64,000 nucleotides of DNA, taken from contig MCFG01000024.1 of NCBI GenBank assembly GCA_002104895.1, forward strand, positions 1 to 64,000. Reading direction: 5' to 3'. The notes under the pieces are model-generated. The model did not search any database. It was not told the origin of the DNA and saw only the letters and a list, made by a program, of their open reading frames with translations. This DNA is from Anaeromyces robustus. Taxonomy: Eukaryota > Neocallimastigomycota > Neocallimastigomycetes > Neocallimastigales > Neocallimastigaceae. This document shows positions 10,637-30,117 of this stretch, piece by piece (within the stretch, counting starts at the first letter, position 1; each line of letters begins with the position of its first letter). The position numbers were made by a program, and so were the translations under genes.

Positions 10637-12013
10637 TTAAAAAAATGAAGAAATTAATTTTTGTAAGAAAGATGGTAGACTGATAGAACTTTTTAATTTT
10701 GATACAGCTTTAAGTTCTTCATTTAATATATCTTGTGCTTCTGAAAATCCTTCTTCTGCTAAACTTAGTGTAAAATCTTTCATTTTTTCTTCATCAGTTA
10801 ATAAACTTGTAGTAGATACTAAAATATTTTTGAAATATTTAAAGAATCTTGCACCTGCATCATCATTTCCTAATTTCTCTAAAAGACAATCAATATGTTT
10901 AGATGGCATACCAAGTACAAGATTTGTAGGATTTCCATCTTCAATTAATGAAAATACATTACCATATACATCTATTTGTCCTTCCATCCATTCTATTAAC
11001 ATATTAGCATTTTCATCTAAATTTTGTTCTTTTACTTTTTTACTATTATCAAAAAGTTCATAAAAGTCACCAATAATTGGAATTGATTTTACAAAACATT
11101 CAAATACTTCTTTTTCACCTTCTCCAAAAGTAGGAAGTTCAAGATAAGGACATACACCTAATCCTCCACATTGCATTTGTCTACGAGAAAGATTAACTTC
11201 TTCTTCATGTTTTTCTTCATCATTTTCTTCATATTTATCTTCATCTTTATCTTTATCATTTTCTTCATATTTATCTTCATCATTTTCTTCATCATTTTCT
11301 TCATGTTTTTCTTCATTATTTTCTTCATTATTTTCTTCATTATTTTCTTCATGTTTTTCTTCTTCTTTTTCTTCTTCTTTATCTTCTTCTTTATCTTCTT
11401 CTTTATCTTCTTCTTTTTCTTCTTCTTTATCTTCTTCTTTTTCTTCTTCTTTATCTTCTACATCTTTTTCTTCATTTTTATTTTCTTCTTCAGCATTTTC
11501 GTCTGCTGATTTTTCATCATATTCATCGGATGATTTTTCATCATTTTCTTTTTCTTCTTTTTCTTCTTCTTCTTCTTCTTCTTCTTCAACTTCTTTTTCT
11601 TCAATCTTTTTTATACTTTTAAGTTTTTCTTGAATAACAATCGAATTTTTAAGATTAAAATCATTATTTAAATTATTCATATCTTGTTCAATTATTTCTT
11701 CTTTAATTCCTAATTTATCACCTGTATGTTTTAAAATAACATAAATATCTTCAAGAAGAGCGGCTTTATTCTTTTTTCTGTTTTCATCTCTTAATCTTTC
11801 CATATCAGCTTTGACATCATCTACAGTAGGAGCATTAGGAGCATAACCTACATTACCATGATTATGTTCTCCAACAAATCTGAAGAAATCTTCAAAAACA
11901 TTTCTACGTTCAATTTTATTATTATTTTCAGTATTAATAGGAACTCCAAAAGTATTTTGGACATTTAAAGATACAACAGTTGAAATAATTACTAATACTT
12001 TATTAAATCTCAT
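10637..12013 (-). CDS. Secreted acidic low-complexity protein of unknown function
   Basis: 458-residue intronless protein. Residues 1-24 form a signal peptide with likely cleavage after NTFG, so it is probably secreted. A conserved N-terminal segment (about 25-130, with RRNVFEDFFRFVGEHN and a predicted helical part) is followed by a strongly charged Glu/Lys/Asp repeat region (about 135-290) made of EEDKEEEK-, EENN- and KYEEND-type units. The C-terminal domain (about 295-458) looks globular, with cysteines in MQCGGLGVCPY, FECFVKS and HIDCLL and a hydrophobic IPIIGDFYELF segment. I do not recognise a family. The N-terminal block occurs again at 9290-9631, and N- and C-terminal blocks at 14412-14637, making this the only intact member of a local tandem family. 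The repeat probably varies in length between strains because the DNA is a TTCTTC-type array. Confidence 0.85.
   Translation of the reverse strand: MRFNKVLVIISTVVSLNVQNTFGVPINTENNNKIERRNVFEDFFRFVGEHNHGNVGYAPNAPTVDDVKADMERLRDENRKKNKAALLEDIYVILKHTGDKLGIKEEIIEQDMNNLNNDFNLKNSIVIQEKLKSIKKIEEKEVEEEEEEEEEKEEKENDEKSSDEYDEKSADENAEEENKNEEKDVEDKEEEKEEDKEEEKEEDKEEDKEEDKEEEKEEEKHEENNEENNEENNEEKHEENDEENDEDKYEENDKDKDEDKYEENDEEKHEEEVNLSRRQMQCGGLGVCPYLELPTFGEGEKEVFECFVKSIPIIGDFYELFDNSKKVKEQNLDENANMLIEWMEGQIDVYGNVFSLIEDGNPTNLVLGMPSKHIDCLLEKLGNDDAGARFFKYFKNILVSTTSLLTDEEKMKDFTLSLAEEGFSEAQDILNEELKAVSKLKSSISLPSFLQKLISSFF
11196..11600. repeat. Coding TTC/ATC-rich trinucleotide-type array
   Basis: On the plus strand the acidic region is an imperfect array of TTCTTC, TTCATC and ATTATTTTC units. 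It keeps the reading frame of the acidic-protein gene throughout, because the period is a multiple of three. Confidence 0.85.
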
Positions 12014-14257
12014 TTTTTCAAATATTTATTTAATTTGTTTTAAGAATAAAATATTTTGATATTAGAATTGAAAAACTTTTTTTTTTATATTTTTGATTGC
12101 TTTTATTAATTAGAATATTATAAAAATGTTCTTTATTGTTTTTTTTTTCTCGATAATTTCTACTCTTTTTATACTTTTTTTCGATAATAAATAATTCCCA
12201 TTTGTTATATATATAAATAAGAATAACTATTTGTATATTTTATTTATCAACATCTGTTTTTATTTTTTTTACTTTATATATTTCTATATATAATATATAT
12301 TTTGTAATATATTAAATATATATTATATTATGTGATATTAATAATTATTTTTTATGTTCTATTTTTTTTTAGTTTTGAAAATAATATTTTATAAAAGTAG
12401 AATATTCTTTATTCATAGAAAACATATGATTTACATTATATTTTATGAAATAATTAATATTATATAATTTATAATTCAATATTTTATAATGAATTTTTTC
12501 ATATTCATTTTAATACTTATTGTTTATAGAAATAATTATTATCATTTTATCATTTTAAAAATTACGCAATTATATATAAGAGTTATTAAACTTTTATATT
12601 TTAAAATATTTATTATATAATACAATATATGCAGTTATTATCAATTTATCATTTTAAGAATTCTGCGATTGTTTTTTTTTTTTACTTTTTTTTTTAAAAC
12701 ATTTCCTTTTATATAAATTTTTTTTAATTAATCTGATAGTATTTTTTGTTTTTTTTTTTAAACAAACAAAAAAAAAAAAAAAACGGAAATATACTAATTT
12801 TATCAATTTTAAAATATAAAAAGGAGTTCTAATTAATTTATTTTTTTATTTTAATTTATTTATTTGTTTGTTTATAAAAAAATTGTTTATTTAAAATGTA
12901 TTCTAATAATATATTTTGATTCATATATATTTCTAAAATACAAAATGTTAATATTGTAATTCTACTAGTATTAGAATATAAAGATAATAATTATCATAAG
13001 ATTTGTATAAATTAAAAAATAAATAAATATAACTTTATATTCGCAATATTTATGATATCTATTTTGATATAGAAAGTACATAAAAATTTATATAATATTA
13101 GAGAATAAACTATATTTATATATATTAATAAAGAATGATATTTTTAAATGTGATAAATTTTTAGTTATTATATTGTATTGGAGAAATTGAAGAAAGAGAC
13201 TAACGGTCAATAAAAATGAATTAATTATTTTTATTTATTTATACATGATAATATTATTTTTTTTAATTTTTAATAAAAATATCAGTTACTTTAAAAAAAA
13301 AAAAAACAAGTTTATAAACATTATATTAAAATAAATTTTATAATAAAGTTAATATTTGAAAATTATTCAAATTAAAATATCAAACAATCAAAACTTTAAT
13401 TGAATAATTTTGCATATGTTTATTTATGTAGTTGTTTGCATATATTTATATTTATATTATAACTTGGCATTAATTTTTTTTATTATTATTATTTTTATTA
13501 TTAATTAAAATATAATTGATTAAGAGATAAAGATTATAAATAATTTTTTTTTATTAGTAATTAAATTATAATCGAATAAGGGATAAAAATTATAAATAAT
13601 TTTTTTAATAAAAGTTTAAAGATACTGCATTTCATATATATTTGTTATAAATATCTTTTATCAATTATTATATATATTTTTAAAGTCTTAAATAATTAAA
13701 AAGTATATTATTAAAAAAATGTTTAATATATATAATATGGCAATTTTAAAATACATTTTTTTTATTAAAAAAATAATTTATTTTTTTTTTTTAATATTAT
13801 TATAAATAAAAAATACTTGGTTTTGTGTAACATTTGAAATTTTAAAATCAATAATTACAACAACAAAATTTTATGTCTTTCAATTAAATTAATAAAAAGT
13901 ATTTACAGTTTTAAAATATATATGGTTTCATATTTATTATTAATATAATAAATAATTATAAAGTTTTGATTTTTATTATTACTATTTTGCTACATTTTTA
14001 GAGTAAAAATAATGATATATTTATTATATATATATTTAATTTTTTATTTTTTATTCATTATTATTAATAAAAAAAATAAAAAATCTTTCTAAAATAAATC
14101 TGATATTTATTATCTATATTTTTTATTATATTTTAAATTTATCTTTTATCTTTTATATACAATATATATTTAGTAAAAAAAAAAAAAAGGAAAATTATGC
14201 ATTATGTAAAAAAGAAAATAAAAATTTTTTAATATATCTATATTTATCTATATACAT
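12014..14257. other. Upstream region of the acidic-protein gene and non-coding stretch
   Basis: The first 1.2 kb share short conserved patches with the region 9632-10530. The element GACTAACGG near 13198 recurs at 10517, and AAACGGTCAATTATT recurs at 14391. The rest is AT-rich without coding character apart from a short two-copy repeat at 13500-13612. Confidence 0.6.
13500..13612. repeat. Two-copy tandem repeat of about 55 bp
   Basis: The units begin ATTAAAATATAATTGATTAAG and ATTAAATTATAATCGAATAAG and both end in ATTATAAATAATTTTTT. They are adjacent and imperfect. Confidence 0.75.
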
Positions 14258-14258
14258 A

Positions 14259-14317
<59 letters not shown>

Positions 14318-14386
14318 GTTATTATTATTAATTATTATTATTATTATTATTTTTATTGTTATTATTATTAATTATTATTATTATAA
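14258..14386. repeat. ATT trinucleotide microsatellite
   Basis: Nearly pure ATT units with a few GTT and TTT interruptions. They sit next to the decayed gene copy at 14412. Confidence 0.9.
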
Positions 14387-14411
14387 ACGGTCAATTATTT
14401 TATTTAAAATT

Positions 14412-14637
14412 GAAATATTGAAATATTAATTTTTGTAAGAATAATATATTGATAGAACTCTTTAATTTTGAGTAAAATCTTTCCATATTAACCCTTGCAA
14501 TAATAGTAATAACATAACCCTATATCACTATTATTATATTCATCAACTCATCTGAAGAGTTCTTCAAAAATAGTTATAAGTCCAATTAATTAATATTCTT
14601 AATATTCTATTGATGTTCCAATTAACACAAGGGTTAA
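14412..14637 (-). pseudogene. Relic of a third acidic-protein gene copy, internally deleted
   Basis: The left end (about 14412-14475) matches the 3' end of the intact gene at 10637: AATTAATTTTTGTAAGAA, then GATAGAACTTTTTAATTTTG. After roughly 60 bases the similarity jumps to the N-terminal coding region: a patch like the RFVGEHN codons, ATCTGAAGA-TTCTTCAAAAA, and a GATGTTCCAATTAACAC patch like the mature N-terminus. The acidic repeat and most of the C-terminal domain are missing and no frame is open. A perfect ten-base inverted pair, TTAACCCTTG at 14488-14497 and CAAGGGTTAA at 14628-14637, brackets the second part. Confidence 0.7.
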
Positions 14638-14963
14638 AATAAGGTGAGTTGTGGATTAGTATATAATATATATATATATAATTATTTAAATATTTAATAA
14701 ATAGTATAAATAAAGATAAATAAATGAATAAATAAAGAAATAGTTTTATTATTAAAAAATAAATAAAAAAAAATATTTTTTAAAGCATGAATTGTATTTA
14801 AATTTATTTTATTGTTTATTGTTTATGTGTAAAATAAAAATTAATATTTTATATTTATTTAAATTTGTTTATTGTCAATGTATAAGATAATACATTGTTA
14901 TATATTTATTTAAACTTGTTCTAGAGAAATATATATTATTAATATAATATAATGTATATTTCA

Positions 14964-15089
14964 TTAATCAAGACTCGAATCAGCACCGGTTAAAGTACCA
15001 GTAGTAGTAGTAACTCTGAAAGATCCACCAAAAAGATCATCTATAATAGATAAACATAATTTATTTAAATTGTACTGACTAGGACTATT
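14964..15089 (-). pseudogene. Short coding-like remnant of an unrecognised gene (C-terminal end)
   Basis: An open minus-strand stretch of 41 codons reads like protein (for example LNKLCLSIIDDLFGGSFRV, then a TTTTGTLTG tail) and ends at a TAA. Its composition is clearly less AT-biased than the surroundings. In-frame upstream there is a stop at once, with no obvious splice acceptor, so it is probably the tail of a lost gene. I do not recognise the protein. Confidence 0.45.
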
Positions 15090-15332
15090 TTAATTGTTTA
15101 TTTTAATTTTTGTTTTGATGTTTGATTTTAATTTATTAATAACTGATATATTTATTAATAATTTTTTATTACAAAAATAATTTGATATAAAAATTTAAAC
15201 CTTATTTATTCTTAAAAAATTTTATTACTTTATAAAATAAATTATTTTAATAATATAATATATTTATTTTATAAATGTTAAAATGGAAATATAAATTTAA
15301 TAGGATATTTAATAAAAAAAAGTATATATACT

Positions 15333-15745
15333 AGTAGAAAATGAAGAACTAAAAGGAAATCCAATACTTTTTTATAATGATTGTCTTATAGAAAATTTAG
15401 AAAATAGTGATAACAAAATTCTATTTAATTAAAATTTTTTCTCTTATAATTATTTTTAATAAAAAGATAATAAAACATTTTTTTAAAAACTAAAATATTA
15501 TTTTTTTTATTCTTATTGATTTCATTATTATATTATACAATTTATATAAGCATTTCAAAAATATTGTAGTATCTACAAGTTTATTAATGAAAAAAAAAAG
15601 AAAAGAAATTTTAACCAAAGTTTAGCTGTAAAAGAAAATTCCGAAAAAAAAATAACTGAAAAACTTAAATCAATATCCGAATTAATAGTTTTTCATCTTT
15701 CTCAGAAAAAAATAATATCTTCTGTATTTTTTTTATAGAAATCTT
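15333..15745 (+). pseudogene. Two short coding-like remnants
   Basis: At 15333-15432 the plus strand reads VENEELKGNPILFYNDCL and continues to a TAA after 32 codons. At about 15615-15740 a second patch reads KENSEKKITEKLKSISEL and continues to a TAG. Both are richer in C and G than the flanks and look like eroded exons. They may belong to one lost gene, but the frames are not connected by clear splice sites. Confidence 0.35.
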
Positions 15746-16390
15746 ATTTTAAACATTATATATTAAGATTTTAATATATTAATTATAAATATAATAAAAA
15801 ATAATGTAATACTATAATTTTTTTTATTCATATATATAATTATTTATTATATAAATATTATTATTATAAAATTATTGTTTTAATTTAATAATATAACGTA
15901 TTAACTGTCATTTTCTTTTTTTATAAATATGAAATATGAAAAAAAAAATTGTTTAATAAAAAATAAGCAATAAAGATAAATAAAGTTAAATAAAATTTAA
16001 TAATTGTTTATTTTTAAAAAGTTTAAAAATTAAAAAATAAATTTTAATTTAAAGTTATAATTTTTATATGTGTCCAATTGAAAAATAAAAAAAATAATTA
16101 AAAAAAAAAAATATTAATTCTTATATGTTACCAAGATCATTAATTTTAATTTTTATTATTTTTTTATTATAGAATTATCAATATTATGAATTGGTTTAAT
16201 TTATTTTAAATATTCTTAACTAACTTTTTATAATTCTCCATCATTTAAAAAATTTTAATAAGTATATAATAAAAAGAATATTAAAGATTTTTAATATATT
16301 TAACTATTTAATATAATAAGCATTATAAATTTTTTTTTTTTTTTATGTTTTAAATTTTTACACATAAAATTAATAGATAATATAAAATCA
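15746..16390. other. Upstream region of the TmcB-like gene
   Basis: AT-rich and non-coding. The bases before the ATG at 16391 (aaaatcaATGAG) have the usual A-rich start context. Confidence 0.5.
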
Positions 16391-24508
<8,118 letters not shown>

Positions 24509-24544
24509 TTAAAAAAAAAAAAAACAAAAAACAAAAAAGAATTT

Positions 24545-24580
<36 letters not shown>

Positions 24581-24922
24581 AATAAAAACATAACGAATAT
24601 TTATATATATTTTTTAAAAGATATAAATATATATATATTATTATGACATGATATATTTCTACGCTTCAATATTTTTTATTTTTATATTATTATATTTTTT
24701 ATAATTTTTAAACATTTCAAGTTAATAATTATTTATATTATTTATATTACAATATTGTTATATATTTTCAATAAAATTGTTTTAATTGTACTTTATATTA
24801 AATATATATATATATAAAAAAAGTTCTAAAATAATATATATGAGATATTATGATTATGGTTATTATTTTCTTTGATTTTAATATTTTTTTTTGTTTATAT
24901 TTTTAGTTTTATTATATAAAAA

Positions 24923-24972
<50 letters not shown>

Positions 24973-25444
24973 TTAATTATTTAGTCAGCTAGTTATTTAT
25001 TTATTTATTTATTTATTTTATATTGTTTTATTTACTTATTTATTTATTTATTATATTTATTTATTTATTTATTTATTTATCTACATTTATTTATTGTTTG
25101 TTAATTATAAAAGAAAAAACTATTTATACAAGTTTAAAACATAAAAAAAGTAAACTTTAATTTACTTTTTTTTTTTATTGATAGTAAATATTGTATATAA
25201 TATATTGAATAAATTTACATTTATTTTTATTTGATAGATAATAATTGTGTTTTTTGTTTGAAAGACAATAATTGAATAAAATAAAAATAATAAAAAAAAC
25301 TTTTTTATATTTATAATTATCTTTTTAAAATTTTTTTTTCTTCTAAATAAATACTTCTATAATGAAAATTTAAATTATTTCAAAATATTATATTCTATAA
25401 TTTTAAGAAAAAAAAAAATTTTTATTATTATTATTATTATTCTT
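24509..25444. other. Intergenic region between convergent genes
   Basis: Shared 3' region of the TmcB-like gene (+) and the LOR gene at 25445 (-). It holds a poly-A run (24551-24579), ATT and TTTA microsatellites (24925-25090) and no gene. Confidence 0.6.
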
Positions 25445-26053
25445 CTATTCTTTCTTTAATTGATCGAAGCAAATAGTTGCAGCTACCATTAAAGCAATAT
25501 CAACCTTTGGTGCAATTTCAACTGTATAAGAATAGGTAGAACTTTCAATTTTTCTTGTAATTTTACCAATCATAGGAGCACCTTCTTTTTCTTTACCATA
25601 AAAAACACCACAAGAATTACCTACAATATCACATTTTAAATCAAGAAATTCTTTTTTATCTTTAGCTTGATTAAAGAAATCAAGAGTATATTTTGTAACA
25701 TTTACCATACTTTTTTGAGTAACTGTTGCAAAAACTTCTTCTTCAGTTTCACCGAGATAAACAGTTACCTTATCTCTTAAAGATAAAATTTGATTTTTAA
25801 TATTAAGTAAAGGTAAATCATATAAATCATAAATAATTTTTTTGTTACTAATATTTAATGAATTTCCACTACATTTAAAATAATCCATTCCTTCATCATC
25901 TTTTATAGTATAGTCATCTTCAGTAAAAGTAAATAATTTTGCACCTATAACTAAAGTAATTGGTCTATGAAAAACAAAACGTTCTTCAAGTGCAACAATT
26001 TCATTAGGTGGTTCAATTACTTCACTATTACTATAATTTTTTATTATTCCCAT
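25445..26053 (-). CDS. LOR (LURP-one-related) protein 2
   Basis: 202-residue intronless protein. It opens with a short leader, then FVFHRPITLVIGAKLFTFTEDDYTIKDDEGMDYFKC, a strand series typical of LOR proteins (long stretch shown here only by its ends FVFH and YFKC). Further on are LDLKCDIVGNSCGVFYG, KEKEGAPMIGKI and the C-terminal helix region APKVDIALMVAATICFDQ. It is closest in pattern to the next gene at 26917 (shared FVF-RPITL/QPLTL opening and ICFD ending), pointing to a recent tandem pair. The start ATG is followed upstream by TTTTA repeats with no room for a longer frame. Confidence 0.86.
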   Translation of the reverse strand: MGIIKNYSNSEVIEPPNEIVALEERFVFHRPITLVIGAKLFTFTEDDYTIKDDEGMDYFKCSGNSLNISNKKIIYDLYDLPLLNIKNQILSLRDKVTVYLGETEEEVFATVTQKSMVNVTKYTLDFFNQAKDKKEFLDLKCDIVGNSCGVFYGKEKEGAPMIGKITRKIESSTYSYTVEIAPKVDIALMVAATICFDQLKKE

Positions 26054-26133
26054 ATTTTTATTTTATTTTATTTTATTTTATTTTATTTTATTTTATTTTA
26101 TTTTATTTTATTTTATTTTATTTTATTTTATTT
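26054..26133. repeat. TTTTA pentanucleotide repeat abutting the LOR2 start codon
   Basis: About 15 TTTTA units lie immediately upstream of the minus-strand ATG at 26053. The 5' leader or core promoter of the gene is therefore a TAAAA microsatellite whose length is likely to vary. Confidence 0.92.
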
Positions 26134-26916
26134 TTATTCTTTCTATATTACCAATGTGAAATAAACAAATAAATAAATAAATGTAAAAATAGAAATTTAA
26201 AAAAAAAATAATTATTATCGTTATTATTATTTTTTATTTTTTATTAAATATTTAAAATTAATGAAATGATAAAATATAAACTTTTTGTTTTAATTATATT
26301 TTAATTATTATTATTATTTTTTTTTTTTTTTAATTTTTTATATAATTATGGATAATCTAAAAAATAATTTATTTTTGTATGCATTATTATATATATTGAA
26401 ATATATTATTACATATTATTTTATATATAATAATAAATTAATATTATATGATTAAATATATTTAACAATTCTGTTAAAATATATTAAAAATGACAATATA
26501 AAAAAAAAAAAAAAAAAATGGCAGAGATAAACTTGACAACAGAAAACAAACACAAATAAACTATTAAAATTAAATAAATAAACATATTTATTTATTCATT
26601 ATTTAATATATTTTTATATGTGATATAAATATTTTTAATATTTATTATATATATAGATATAATTTATTATAATATTATAGTAATAGTTTTTTTTAAGTAT
26701 GGGTATAATATTTAATTGAATCGAAAAAAAAAATAGTTAAATAAAAAAAAAACAATAATATAAGTAAATAATGGTATTAATATTACATATAAATATAAGT
26801 ATGTATGCGTTATTCTAAAAAAAAAAAATAAAAAAGATTTAAAAGTTTAATAGTTTATAGTTTTATAGTGTTTATAGTTGATTTTTTTCTTTTCTATATA
26901 TTTCTTTAAATTATTT
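26134..26916. other. Intergenic region
   Basis: AT-rich, with a short patch of more complex sequence at 26515-26550. No gene is seen. Confidence 0.5.
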
Positions 26917-27549
26917 TTAATCATGATTTTCGTTTTTATATTCATCGAAGCAGATAGCAATAGCAACCATAAGTGCAGCATCAACACCAGGCGCTATTTG
27001 AAGATAATAATTTTCTCTATCAGTTAAAAGAAGTTTAGCATCTAATCTTTTAGAAACTTTTGCAATCATAGGAGCACCTTCCTTTTCATGACCATCAAAA
27101 ATACCACATGTAAAGCTAAAGAAGTCACATTTCATATCCAAATATTGAGTTTTTTCAGTAGCTTTATTATAATATTCAATAATAAATTTTTTGATACTAA
27201 TAAAACTCTTTTTATTAATAGAAGCAAGAAGAGATTTATCAGAATCATCAGCATAAATTTTAATATTTCCTTTTATAGTAAATATCGTATGTTGAATATT
27301 AAGAATAGGTTGACCATAAAGATCATATAAAATTTTTTTATCCCTTATAGAAAAGAGTTTACCTTTACATCTAAAATATTCAACACCAGAAGGATCTTTA
27401 ATTGAGAAATCATCACCAGAAAAGCAAAATATTTTTTCACGTAATATAAGAGTTAAAGGTTGTTGAAAAACAAAACGTTGATCTACACAAACAACATCCT
27501 TCTTTGGTTTTGAAATAGGATCATCATTATAACTTTTTAAAAATCTCAT
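26917..27549 (-). CDS. LOR (LURP-one-related) protein 3
   Basis: 210-residue intronless protein. It has the full LOR pattern: FVFQQPLTLILREKIFCF opening, GVEYFRCKGK, LYGQPILNIQH, DMKCDFFSFTCGIFDGHEKEG, and a C-terminal APGVDAALMVAIAICFDEY helix region. Of all copies here it is closest to the textbook family consensus (DxxGxxYFRCKGK-LFSIRDK-ILYDLYGQPIL, shown as separated words). It is probably cytoplasmic. It lies tandem to LOR2 in the same orientation with an 860-base gap. Confidence 0.88.
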   Translation of the reverse strand: MRFLKSYNDDPISKPKKDVVCVDQRFVFQQPLTLILREKIFCFSGDDFSIKDPSGVEYFRCKGKLFSIRDKKILYDLYGQPILNIQHTIFTIKGNIKIYADDSDKSLLASINKKSFISIKKFIIEYYNKATEKTQYLDMKCDFFSFTCGIFDGHEKEGAPMIAKVSKRLDAKLLLTDRENYYLQIAPGVDAALMVAIAICFDEYKNENHD

Positions 27550-28235
27550 CTTTTTTTTTTATTATTATTAATTATTATAATATTGGTAAATCAATTAATA
27601 TAAATATATATTTTTCTTTAATAGGAAATATATTATAAATATTTTATATAAAATATATATATATATATTTTTATATATCTAATATTTTTTTATAATTAAA
27701 AGTTTTGTTTTATTCTTTTTTTGATTTTTTTTTTTTTGAAAAAAAAAAAACTCGATATATATAGTAAAAATTTGAATATTGTTTTTTTTTTTGAAAAATA
27801 ACAAAAACAAAACAGAAATTTTAATTGATTAAGAATGGTTTTAATTAAAATTTAAAAATGAATTATTAAAATGAAATCTTTTTTAAATTTTTAAATTAAA
27901 ACTTTAATTTTTATTAAATTATTTTTTTAAAAAAAAAAAACAAATAATAGTTAATAATAATAATAGTTAATAATAAATAATAGTTAATAATAATAATAGT
28001 ATTTTTTTTTTTCTTATTTTTATTTCTACTATTTTTTAATAAATTTTTTTTTAATATTTTTTAATTTACTATTTATAACTTTTTTTTTTCTCTTTTATAG
28101 TTTGTTAGTAAATCCTATTTTATAAAGATTGATAATTTAATTGATTATTTCAACAACAACTTTATATAATAAAAAAATTTAGTAAAATATCTATGACAAT
28201 TATAATTATTTAATATTTAATATTATTATGGCAGG

Positions 28236-28269
<34 letters not shown>

Positions 28270-29781
28270 AAATATAAAATATTTAAATAATATATAATAT
28301 TTAATAATAGTAAATTATTATAATTATTATATAAGTATAAAATATTAAAAAAAAAAAAATAAATAATCTTATTTAATAAATATTATTTAATTATTATATT
28401 CGAAATTATAATATTTAATATATTATTTTTTATTATTTTTTTTTATGTATTTTACTAAATTATAATTATTAAGATTATTTATTGTTTATATTGAAAAAAA
28501 AAAAATTTTTTTTTTAAAAGGCAGTTGTTTTCTTTTTCTTTTTCTCTTTTTTTTTTTTTTTTCTCCAAATCATATTTTAAGCCATAAACAAACTCACACA
28601 TCTTATAAAAAATAAAAATAAAATTATAAAACTTTTTAATATTTATTTATACAATCAATCAATCAAATTTATTATTCTTATTCTTATTTTTATTTTTTTT
28701 ACTACTTTTTTTTTTTTTTTTTAATATGAGATTCAGGCAGTAAAAAAAAACAGTGACCTTAATAAAAATATACACCAAATAAAAATAAAAAAACGAATCT
28801 ATTTTATGATTTTCTTAATCATAGGAAAAAAAACATGTTTTATTAATTAATAATAAATATATTTATATATATATTTATATATATATATTTATATATTTAT
28901 AATTTTTAGTTAATTAATGATTTTTTTTTTTGTTGTTGTTAAAAATAGTATGAATCAATAGAATATCATGACTGGTTAAAACAACGGCAGTAACTCAAGA
29001 GATTTTATTTTAATATATCTAATTAATTTATTATTTATTTTATTATATAGAACTGTTTTTTAAAATATTTTTGACATTATTTATGAAAATCTTTATGACA
29101 ATATTTATGACATTATTTATAATAATAATGAATTATGAATAATTTAGAAAAAGAAATAAAGTTAGAAAATTATTAAAATAATTTTTCTTTAATTATTTTT
29201 AATTATTTAATTATTTTTTTTTATCTTTATATCTTTATCTTTATCTTTACATGAATTTTCTTTCTTTTTTTTTTTTTTTTTTTTTTAAAAAAATGTTATT
29301 AAAAGTATAAATGAATAAATTGATATAAATTATATTATTATAAATAAAAACATATTATAATAAATAAATAAACAAAAATCAATAAATTGATTGTTTTATT
29401 ATTTATTTTAAATATTGTTTTTTTTTTTTTTTTTTTTTTTTTGTTATTAAAATTTATAAGTTATTTTAGACTTTTTATTTTTTTAAATTTATGAAAAAAA
29501 AATATTAAATATAGAAATTATTTATTATTTTTTTAGTATAATAACTCAAAGTAAAACTGTTATATAAAATATATATAATAATTTATTATATAATTTTAAT
29601 TAAAATGATATAGGATAAGAAGAAAAAAAAAACTTTGTTAAAGAAAAAAAAAAACATTTATATTTATTAATATTTATTCATATATAAAATGAAATTTTTA
29701 AAATTTTTCTATTTAGAGTTAGAGGGATTGTTTATTTAATATAAATTTTTATATTATATTACATATATTACATATACATAT

Positions 29782-29865
<84 letters not shown>

Positions 29866-30049
29866 TATAGATTTACTTGTTCATTAATTTTTATTTATTA
29901 TATAATTATTTTTTTTATTATTTTTGATAGTAAAAAGAAGATATTCATTAAAATCATCTATTATAAAAGTGACATAAATATATATGTGTAATATATATAT
30001 ATATTAAACAATAATTATATTAAAAATATATTTATTTATTTATTATTAA

Positions 30050-30081
<32 letters not shown>

Positions 30082-30117
30082 TATAAATTATTATTAATAA
30101 TTATTCCTTATAATATT
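27550..30117. other. 2.6-kb non-coding region with homopolymer and TTTA tracts
   Basis: Long A and T runs (around 27970, 28540, 28705, 29270, 29420). The word GGCAGT appears at about 28521, 28735 and 28983, and similar GGCAGTTAAA words lie at 39935 and 40604. No open frame has coding character. Confidence 0.55.
29777..29865. repeat. TTTA microsatellite
   Basis: About 22 uninterrupted TTTA units. Confidence 0.92.

Noticed and set aside
11158-11509. Lysine/methionine-rich and phenylalanine-rich frames across the acidic repeat
   Set aside because: Shadows of the acidic-protein gene in other frames; the true frame has a signal peptide and a globular C-terminus.
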